Positions 55,401-63,300 of a stretch of DNA of 64,000 nucleotides are shown here, in pieces. The translations under genes were made by a program, and so were the position numbers. Within the stretch, counting starts at the first letter, position 1, and each line of letters begins with the position of its first letter. The DNA comes from Pleionea sp. CnH1-48 (GTDB taxonomy: Bacteria; Pseudomonadota; Gammaproteobacteria; Enterobacterales; Kangiellaceae): assembly GCF_024124665.1 (NCBI RefSeq), contig NZ_JAMXSB010000015.1:116513-180512 (forward strand). The letters run 5' to 3'. A model generated the notes under the pieces. That model had not been told where the DNA came from. It saw nothing but the letters and a program-made list of their open reading frames with translations, and did not search any database.

Positions 55401-55869
55401 ATCAACAAAAGACAATAAGTCTATAGACATTTCATTGATCAAAAGCCACCTTCGCCAGTCTCTTATGAGTTATATGATTCCAGCAGATATCATTTTATTG
55501 AATGATATTCCATTGACTGGAAACGGGAAGGTCGACCATAAGCAGTTAAGGTCGAAAGTTCAAATAGGGAAACCTCGTGAGTTAATTGCTCCTGCTAATG
55601 AATATGAGCAAGCTGTTATTGACATGTGGAAGATGTTGTTAGAAACGCAAGATATTTGTGTTTCAGATGCTTTTTTTGATATCGGAGGTCATTCTTTATT
55701 GGTTACGAGGTTCTTTTCGATGGTTAAAGAGTCTTTTGATATCGAGTTAGATTATCGTGACTTTTTTGAGCGTCATAGTGTGAAAGAGGTTGCGCAGTTA
55801 ATTGAGCAAAAAGTATTGCTAAATAGAGTGACAGATAAAAAAGAAAAGAAGAACAAAATATCACTCTAG
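49462..55869 (+). CDS. Nonribosomal peptide synthetase, C-A-T-C-A-T
   Basis: 2135 residues, AAGGAG upstream of the ATG. Domains: C1 about 10-440, active-site HHIIMDG from His139; A1 about 470-965 (TSGSTGKPKG at 614); T1 with GGHSL, phosphopantetheine Ser1010; C2 about 1060-1490 (HHLIADG from His1198); A2 about 1525-2030 (TSGTEGQPK at 1685); T2 Ser2078; short basic tail (KKEKKNKISL). Specificity residues read by alignment to GrsA: A1 D-T-E-D-V-G-A-I-T-K, with two acidic pocket residues; A2 D-P-R-H-F-S-V-R-A-K, nearly the Lys2 (alpha-aminoadipate) code. No epimerase or thioesterase. C1 as first domain of the line could attach an acyl chain. Codes are hand-read and need confirmation. Confidence 0.96.
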   Translation: MLVEHSDIDSALTLTQQDIYFDQIKSLEQPFYNVGGYIQISKVDIHKLCNAHKQLVETYDAFGVRLKVESGVVSQYISKERNSELEVLDFSSMKEPEQYADNWLENLFCQVIDVDGEALFKAFLLDLGTQGYRYVGIAHHIIMDGVGFYNWAQVIGQLYRGETTDKASLKWHEIVVKETEYLESERYRKDKAFWEEHIQKISSGMFGNRYHRFEDKSVGKKSERKTWHLSSSDKRRVTQLAEVHGVAESQVYLAALLIYFYRGYHRSQLTIGLPVHNRRTAKEKHTIGVFTGINAFAGNIRSEMTLSCLIAEVARQQKQIYRHQRYPIGELLRKLKIAESQKAPFDVDFNYLKLGNDIEFDSESTELHYLSHFHERTPFTFTIWDSAGTDCTDILIDYQTSMFCAKEINWFCQRMSWLFEQMLTDAHLPIDKISLLSEQEHEQLLNFSNYPVEQKVHCANQGVYGAFYKTATLHLDRTAAICEHKVLSYVDLIHKVTTLSEHLTHKLNLPVGASLAVCMERSTDLLVTLLASQRSGLVFVPIDPSAPEERVKYILSDANVALVLTSSMTSGKIAEQSVAQLCWDSQAESQAPISADLASICYGHEEAIAYVIYTSGSTGKPKGVAVEQQAIVKHIESIIDYLSIDEHDVSLQLNAYSFDTFLEQTLACLFSGAAVVLSSDQLIAPDAFIQYVRQHNVSITDLTPAYLSLLLKHSDKQLWSELSLGRVVVGGEALSHGVVNEWFSQGASQHCKLYNAYGPTEAVITSLIQEISEFDGHCVRIGKPLKNRSVYLLDENQSMAPIGMTGEIYIGGPLASHYLNKEDITSKAFINNPYGNGKLYRSGDLAYRLPTGELVFAGRIDEQIKIRGYRIEPAEIETVIIELADVKLAAIRCCYHITNEPYLAAYLVLADDSLEVSDTLGKVKQKVKELLPEYMRPQAFVVIDNFPLTTNGKIDWGALPKPDLTLDAESIEEPGSSLEEKLRDIWADLLTMSKEQVCVNTHFFEMGGHSLLIPRMIEAIAHTFDSQLSSRDVFKDMTIRAIARCIQGTHGRAFAPIEKTTSVEQVTLSTTQFRIWFAEQLNKDSNAHNISGGVRVRGELNFEHLQLAVNSLFREHRVLKAKVAQLGDDVFQSTHHAESLDISFHDLSSFNTDKQELEARAIGHEHSVKHFDLKNDLLLRVMVIKLSDQEWMLYLSFHHLIADGWSLSLFVNQLFSRYENIESIPKENEHQLDFFDYSIWQQEFFKTHHYQEQKDFWISYLDGAQQKLSLFPVSAKNWEKENVSNEVVYKLPSDLSHQIRLLSRQYQGSLFNFFQSSFSLLLSRLTGEKDLIIGAPVAGRNIPGTEDMLGVFLNNLPIRSQVDSSQSFVGYFKQQIDNVANVLSNQDVPFEHILQEVEVERSDSTPLFQVFINFLNIPQIEMENSRLKAEYEYAPEIDSKFELTLYIDDSHDEVELKFHFDLSKYSRSAIKLMVSQYIRLIEGIALDESLPCSQYDLNGTAQQNVNELAPIVDCLPRLNQSLSMSWPGPVHECFRQHASSSPEQVALSSSQRNWTYQQLDKISDGYAKRLKELGLKKGDVVAIVAKRNDWLVVAMLAVFKSGGAYVLVTEDSPASRLTYQLDVTEPCFLMTLDESSIQSIAINNWVEENRCCVINICHHNFDDFSDLDALELSVDPLDVAYLTFTSGTEGQPKVIRGCHGSLTAYTPWMAQTFKLDECSRFGMLSGLMHDPLQRDIFTPLSIGASLFIPGDADYQPGVLGHWVQEKEITSLHLTPSLSRFILSESIQSLPDLQHIFFSGEPLVVEHVKRLKNLAPRVDIINVYGSTETSRAVSYCHVKSERDLELSTVPVGTGVADVQAVILSDDLNTCSIGELGQIGIRSPFLTLGYHNDATRTSVKFITNPYTGDVRDRIYLTGDLGYYLANGDIVCMGRMDRQIKIRGFRIEPAEIERAILNIDGVEKVVVDAIKKEHSDEQIIAFVSTKDNKSIDISLIKSHLRQSLMSYMIPADIILLNDIPLTGNGKVDHKQLRSKVQIGKPRELIAPANEYEQAVIDMWKMLLETQDICVSDAFFDIGGHSLLVTRFFSMVKESFDIELDYRDFFERHSVKEVAQLIEQKVLLNRVTDKKEKKNKISL

Positions 55870-55892
55870 TGTTTTTATTTTGGGAGTAAAAA

Positions 55893-57317
55893 ATGTATCA
55901 AGAAGGTATTGAAAAGAATAATGGTCACTATTCTAAGTTATATGAGAAGCTAGCGGGGCTTTTGGTTAATCACGAGAGCACTGCAAATAAACCTTTCAAT
56001 TATCGTTCAGAGCGTATTGATGTGTTTATGCACAATTATAATGATAGCCATGTGGTTAGTCCTTGGCCGTGCATAGTCGACGAATCTTTCTTGAATAAAA
56101 TGAAAGATATGGTTCGATCTTTTCCTGCCATTTTCTTTAAAGCGCTCAAAATTCTGCACTCTAGAGGCCGAGATAACTTTTGCGACTATTTAAACGTGCC
56201 TCCTATTATCTTTGAGTTTTTTGCTCAGTATGAACTTAATGCTAATGATATCCCTATTCGATACGATGCTATCGTAGAGCAAGGCGACTTTAAACTTCTT
56301 GAGTTGAATTGCGGGGCTTCTTTAGGTGGATGGCAGATGGACTGGCTACAAAGAGAAGTGTTGTCTTCATTGCAAGATTTTTCTGACTCAAAAGATTGGA
56401 ATTTACGTCATCACCCTGTTTGCGAAAGCCTTTTCAAATGGTTGATTCAATCAATTAATCGTAAGAAAGGTGATTCGGCAACAGGCAATATCTTGTTTTT
56501 TGTTCCTGGTATCGCTGAAGACGAGCTCGAGAAAATGCAGCGAGCTTTCCGTGGTGTTTACGAAAATGTTAGACCCTCTTATTTTGCAAAGGGGGATGTT
56601 TTCTTTATGGCTAATATCGATGATCTTGACGTCACTGTAGACGGCTATATTCGTTTTGATGGCATGGAAATGGATACATTGATGTTATCAATAGAAAACA
56701 GTGAAGACATGTCGGAGAAACTTTATAACCATATTCAAGCGGCATCGTCACTTGGACATTTCTATCATCCCGATGACGCCAATCATACGCTAATGGGAAA
56801 CAAGTTGATTTTTGCTTTATTGCATGAAGACTTTGTGCAGCAAGAGATGACAGCAGAAGAAATTTCGCTTATTAACCGACATGTGCCTTGGACTGCGAAA
56901 GTAGGTAGTGAATCTGTTATATGGCAAGGCGAGCGTTATCAGGTATCTGATCTGGTGGTGCTAAAGAAAGAGCAGTTAGTTTTAAAGAAATCTCATTCAG
57001 CTCAAGGCTTCGATGTAGTCGTTGGGCGATCAAGTACTCAAGAAGAATGGGAAGAAGTTGTGAATAGCCAGCTCGATAATGACTGGCTTTATCAAGCGTA
57101 CTGCGCTCCAGACTTGGTTGTCAGTGCTGATTCTATCGAAGGAGCAGGCGCCTTCCGCATGGTGTGGGGTGTTTTTTCGTTGGGTGGAACCTACGGCGGA
57201 AGCTTTTTACGGGGTGTAAGGGACAAAAGTACTTCTTCGGTGATTAACTCTGCAAATGGTGCGACCGAATTCTTAGTATTTGAAGAACAAAAGCTGAAAA
57301 ACAAAGTGACTTTATAA
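55893..57317 (+). CDS. ATP-grasp-like protein (possible amide ligase) inside the NRPS cluster
   Basis: 474 residues, not firmly recognised. The pattern resembles circularly permuted ATP-grasp / glutathionylspermidine synthase-like proteins: FKLLELNCGASLGGWQ (about 130-145) as an E-x-N-type metal motif, LVLKKSHSAQGFDVVVGR (about 365-382) as an ATP-binding Lys plus Gly loop, and a terminal Gly-rich FSLGGTYGGSFLRGV. ATP-grasp enzymes join a carboxylate to an amine through an acylphosphate. Ribosome binding site GGGAG is present, and the gene lies between two NRPS genes with 23- and 13-bp gaps, so a role in the same product (amide bond, cap or precursor) is likely. No signal peptide. Confidence 0.6.
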   Translation: MYQEGIEKNNGHYSKLYEKLAGLLVNHESTANKPFNYRSERIDVFMHNYNDSHVVSPWPCIVDESFLNKMKDMVRSFPAIFFKALKILHSRGRDNFCDYLNVPPIIFEFFAQYELNANDIPIRYDAIVEQGDFKLLELNCGASLGGWQMDWLQREVLSSLQDFSDSKDWNLRHHPVCESLFKWLIQSINRKKGDSATGNILFFVPGIAEDELEKMQRAFRGVYENVRPSYFAKGDVFFMANIDDLDVTVDGYIRFDGMEMDTLMLSIENSEDMSEKLYNHIQAASSLGHFYHPDDANHTLMGNKLIFALLHEDFVQQEMTAEEISLINRHVPWTAKVGSESVIWQGERYQVSDLVVLKKEQLVLKKSHSAQGFDVVVGRSSTQEEWEEVVNSQLDNDWLYQAYCAPDLVVSADSIEGAGAFRMVWGVFSLGGTYGGSFLRGVRDKSTSSVINSANGATEFLVFEEQKLKNKVTL

Positions 57318-57330
57318 ACGGATCTAACTT

Positions 57331-60300
57331 ATGCAAATTAAAGAAATATTACAAGCGTGTGCCGAACAATCAGTTCATTTAGAAGTGGTTGAAGGACAGT
57401 TAGATGTCATGTTTGACGACTTTCCGAGTGAAGATTTAATTGAGCAGCTAAAGGCAAACAAACAAGCGTTAATTGATTTTCTTGAGCAGCAAGATAGTGG
57501 CCCTAAAGCCTCGCCTATAACTCGCTTGAATAAACTATCAGGACCACTGTCATTTACTCAAAATCGATTGTGGTTTGTCGATCAACTCGAAGCTGAAAGT
57601 CATCAATATAATATGCCCTTAACGTTAGAGCTAAAAGGGAATTTAAATGTCGATCTGCTTAACAGAACATTAGCCACTATTATTCAGCGACATCAGCCGC
57701 TTAGAACGATATATGGTAAGTCTGAACAACGCCAGTACGTTCAAGAAAGTATCGATTTTCAGTTGCAACATCTGGATTTGAGTCAAAACGCTTGTGATAT
57801 AACTAGTTTGCGCGTTAGAGAAGCGATAGAAGAAGAAGCTTGCAAACCTTTTAACCTCTCGCAAGATGTGATGTTGAGGGCTCTATTAATCAAGCTAGGA
57901 GAGCAGCATCATGTAGTTCAGTTGACTATTCATCATATAGCTTGTGATGGCTGGTCTATTGGACTCTTTATTCGTGAATTTGTTGAGCTCTATCAATCTG
58001 GCATTGAACAAAGAGCTCCTACATTAACGGAACTGCCAATAGAGTATTTAGATTATGCCTACTGGCTGCATGAAAACAGAGAGCACTTAGATCATCAAGT
58101 TCATTATTGGTTAAAGAAACTTGCTGACTTACCTCCTTTGCATGGCCTGCCTACCGATTACTCTCGACCACAGGAACAGTCTTTTTCGGGTGAGTCGTTA
58201 TCGGTGGAGGTTTCTGCTGACTCCCTGCAATCTCTTAAGCAGGTTTGTCAGCAGCAGGATACAACACTGTTTATGTTACTTCATAGTGTTTTTTCATTGT
58301 TGATAAGTCGTTGGAGCGGAGAGCAAGACATTGCGATTGGTACACCAGTAGCAGGGCGTTCACAACGAGAACTAGAAGCTCTGATAGGCTTTTTTGCCAA
58401 CACCTTAGTTTTAAGAAGTGATGTTGAAAATCATCTCACTTTTAGTCAGTTTTTACAAAATAACAAAAGTACTGTATTAGATGCCTTCTCTAACCAGGAT
58501 GTTCCATTTGAAGTTCTAGTTGATAAGTTACAACCAGAACGAAGTCTTGCTCATTCTCCACTGTTCCAAATTTTGTTGACATTGCATAGCCAAGAGTCTG
58601 CTGATATTAAATTGCCGAGTGTTGAGGTTAACAATATTTCCTCAGAAATAAATAACGCTAAGTTTGATTTAGAGTTAGCGGCAAAGGAAAGCAATGGGCA
58701 GTTAACTTTAGAGTGGCGATTTGTCAAAGCACTATTTGCTCGCTCAACGATTGAGCGTTTTGCAAAGTCATTTACATTCTTATTGGAGCAGGTTTGTCAT
58801 AACATCGAACAGCCTTTAAGTGATTTTGAGTTGCTGCCAGGTCAAGAGTTCGCATCAATTATTGAGTGGGAAGCTGGAGAAGAAGTTGTTCAAAATTCAG
58901 GTAAGACCTTGTTATATGTCTTTGATCGACAGGTACAACAGAACCCTGACCGCGTTGCTTTGATTTATGGTGAGTCAAGTCTAAGTTATAAGGAGCTTGA
59001 TGAACGTTCGAATCAGATGGCGCACCATTTGGCTCAATGCCAACTTGGTGAAGAGGCTATCGTTGGAATAAGTATTCCTAGAAGTTTAGAGATGGTCGTT
59101 GCGATCTTGGGAGTACTAAAATCAGGAGCTGCATATTTACCTCTTGAAATAGGCTATCCAGAGGCTCGACTGGATGCTATGCGTAAGGATAGTGGTGCCG
59201 CAGTCATCCTAACGCAAGAGGATTGTACCTTTGATGCGCTAGCTTCCTTTGATAAATCGTACATCTCCCAAAGTACGTGTGTGCCAGACAGTCTGGCCTA
59301 TGTAATATACACATCGGGCTCTACGGGAGTGCCAAAAGGTGTGTCTATTTCTCATCAAAATGTAATGACCTTTTTACAAGCTATGGCATTTGCATTTGAT
59401 GACTCAACCGTTGGCAAGTGGTTGGCCGTTACGGGCATTTCCTTTGATATATCGGTGCTCGAAATACTTGGTACCTTGTGCTACGGGTTTTCAACGGTTA
59501 TTGCGAATGATCAAAAGCTCTCGGCTTTGTCGGCTCAAGAGTCTAGCCAACTTTCGAGTTATCTATCGATTGCTGAACAAATTGACCTGCACCATATTTC
59601 TCATATCCAGTGTACGCCTTCGTTTGCATTAATGCAGTTGGTCCAACAAGCAAAGCCGGATCAACTCCGTAGTTTAAAGAAAATATTTTTAGGTGGAGAA
59701 GCATTACCTCATAACTTGGTTCAAACGCTAGCTGAGACCACTCAGGCAGAAATATTTAACATGTACGGGCCAACCGAGGCTACGGTTTGGTCAACTTGCG
59801 ATAAAGTTGACCCTGGTAGTGACAGCATTCATATCGGCAATCCCATCAATAATTACCGTACATATGTATTGGATGAAAAGCGACGTCGAGTACCTATTGG
59901 TGCCAAAGGGCAGCTTTTTATTGCCGGCTCTGCAATTTCTCGAGGCTATTTGAATCGCACTGAATTAAGTCAGGAAAAATTTGTTGAAGACATCCACAGC
60001 GCTAGCGAGCGAATGTATGCAACGGGTGATTTAGCGTTATGGACGTCAACGGGCAAGCTTAAGTTTCTTGGTCGTATGGATAGCCAAATAAAACTACGCG
60101 GCTTTCGTATTGAGCTAGGAGAAATTGAAGCCGTTTTGTCACAGGTTAAAGGCGTTGATCTCGCTGCTGTTGTTCTGCATAAGCGAACAGCCGATGATGC
60201 GTCTCTGGTAGCTTATGTACAATCGGATCTTGATTCAAAAGATCTGGTGGTCGATATGAAAGCACATTTAGCTTCTAGCCTGCCAGAACACATGATTCCG

Positions 60301-63300
60301 ACGTTTTTTGAAGTGATGACTACATTGCCTCAAACTTTGAATGGAAAAATTGATCGTAAAGCGCTGCCTGAGCCTAAGGTTTCTGTTAATGCTGAAGACA
60401 TCGAAGCACCGGTGTCAGATACTGAAACTCAACTCATCAAAATATGGAGTGAGTTGCTGCAAGTTGATTTAAGTAGCATTTCTCGCCATGCAAACTTTTT
60501 TGCTCTTGGCGGGCATTCTTTGCTATTGACGCGATTGTTAATGGAAGTCAATACTCGTTTTCGAGTAGCACTTACCTTAAAAGAAGTATTTGAACGTCCT
60601 GTATTGTGTCAACAAGCTGAGCACATTGATGTAAAACGACAAGAAGTTGATGCCAGTCACTTCTCTATTGAAGCAAGAGGCGAAAAGGAAGGGGCCCTCT
60701 CTTATTCTCAAATGCGGTTGTGGTTTATTGATAATTTACAACAAGGTACGCCAGAATATAATATTGCTGCTGCTTTCAAAGTTGAAGGTACTTTTGAGCC
60801 TGAGTTAGCCGAAACGGCTATTAATCAAATTATCCAGCGCCATGAGATTTTGCGCACACAGTATTTCGATGAGAATGGCGTTGCTGTGCAAAGGGTGAGT
60901 TCGGACTTTCATTTTACTTTGGCTGTTCATGATCTGCGTAATGTGAACGAAGAGACTCAACAACAGCAAGTTTATCAATTAATTGATGAAGATAATCATC
61001 ATCCCTTCAACTTGCAGCAAGATCTGGCGATTCGTGCTTCTTATATTCGCATCGGAACAACAAACTCTCACAACGAAGGCATTTTGTTGTTTAACATGCA
61101 TCATATTGCTTCAGATGGTTGGTCATTTGGTGTATTAGTTAAAGAATTTGTTGCCTATTACGAAGCGTTAAAACAGGGCAAAAGCTTCTCGTTGCCACCA
61201 TTGCCCATTCAGTATTTAGACTATGCTCACTGGCAGAGAGAGTGGTTAAGTGGTGAGGCTTTAGAACAGCAACTTAGCTATTGGGAGTCACAATTAGAAA
61301 ATGCACCCGTGGTGCATAGCTTGCCTTTATGTGCACCTCGACCACAACAAAAGTCACACAGTGGAAAAATGATATCTGGCCGGCTTTCGTTAGAGTTGAG
61401 TCAACAACTACAACAACTCGCTGCTCAACATCAAGTGTCTTTGTTTGTGCTGTTGCATGCAGTATTGGGGTTGGTACTAAGTCGTCATGGCAACAACCAT
61501 GACTGGGTAATAGGCACACCCATCGCCAATCGAGCACAGTCAGAACTAGAGTCTCTTATTGGCTTTTTTGTCAATACGTTAGTATTGCGAACATCTACCG
61601 ATCATAAGGACTTTGGTGATTACCTTGCACACGTTAAACAAGTTAATCTGGATGCACAAGCAAACCAGGACGTTCCTTTTGAACTTTTAGTTGAGCGCTG
61701 TCAGGTAACACGAAGTACGCAACACTCTCCGTTGTTTCAAATTATGCTCACCATGAATATTGGCGATTCAGCACCTTTGGCACTCGATGGATTATCTTTC
61801 TCACAAATGCCTTATGCTGCGGTTGTTGCCAAGTTTGATCTTGAGCTGATTGCACAAGAAACCGAGCAAGGATTATTCCTGGCCTGGGTGTATGACGACT
61901 CTATTTTCAGTGAGCCGATGATTCGTCGTATGCAAGCCCACTTCGAAGGTTTGTTAGCTCATGTTGTAACGCTCCCTGATACGGCTATGCCACATTGGCC
62001 GATGTTATCGAATGAAGAACAAAAGTACTTACTGGAAGAGCTGCAGCCAGCATCGGGCGAGATGCTGCCTTATGAGGTGATTCATCAGGGATTAGAAGAA
62101 CAAGCTGCGCAACAACCAGATGCTGTCGCTGTGATATATGGTGAAGATCATCTGACTTATCAGGCTTTAAATACGCGCGCGAATCAACTTGCGCATTATT
62201 TGCGAGAGCAAAAGTCGATTGAGACAGGGGCGCGAGTCGGAATAAGCATGTCGCGCTCATTAGACATGGTGATTGCTGTATTAGCAACACTAAAGGCGGG
62301 CTGTGTTTATGTGCCACTCGATCCTAAATATCCTGCAGAGCGTTTGTCATTCTTAGCCGAAGATGCTGGGCTGGCTTTATTAATAACTGATAGATCAGTG
62401 GCAAAGAGCTGGAATGATGTCGCCATAGAGACTCTTGTATTGGATGCTTTATCTGCGGTACTGGCAGAGCAAAGTGACAAGAACTTACCGATTGATGAGC
62501 TTGAGTTAGAAGGTGACGGTCTTGCTTATGTAATCTATACCTCGGGTTCAACAGGACAACCCAAAGGTGTTGAAATTCGTCACCGAAATACACTGGCATT
62601 ATTGTCTTGGGCAAAGGCTTCGTATTCCGCTGACATTCTGGCGCGTGTATTGGCAAGCACATCACTGAATTTTGATTTATCAGTATTCGAATTATTTGTG
62701 CCGCTAAGTCTTGGCCATCAATGTGTGTTAGTGGATGACGCTTTAAGCTTGCTAGACGATTCCGTAGCAGTGACTCTTATCAACACCGTACCTTCGGCAA
62801 TAAAAAGTTTGCTTGATGCTGATGCGATTCCGCCAGGAGTAAAAGCGATCAATTTGGCAGGGGAAGCATTAAGTGCCGAGTTAGTAAATGGATTGCTAGA
62901 TGCAGGAACCTGTGAACAAGTTATAAATTTATATGGCCCAACGGAAGACACAACCTATTCGACTTATGCGGTGTTTGCTGAGTGCCTGGAAGATGTGCCT
63001 GTCATTGGGCAGGTAGTAAGCCATAGCCAGGGATATGTACTTGGCAATCATCAAGAGTTGTTGCCCTTTGGTAGTGTGGGCGAATTGTATCTTGGCGGTG
63101 CCGGTGTGGCCGCTGGTTATCGTAACCGTGATGAGCTTACCGCAGAGCGTTTTATAGAGAATCCTTTTGGAGCGGGACGTTTGTATCGAACGGGTGATGT
63201 GGTTCGTTATTTACCGAACGGTGCTTTGGCGTATCTAGGACGAGAAGACGACCAGGTTAAGGTACGGGGTTTCCGTATTGAGTTGGGTGAAGTTCAGCAT

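Noticed and set aside
53946..55869. Complete Lys2-type aminoadipate reductase
   Set aside because: The A domain looks Lys2-like but no C-terminal reductase follows the carrier domain; the protein ends about 35 residues after it.
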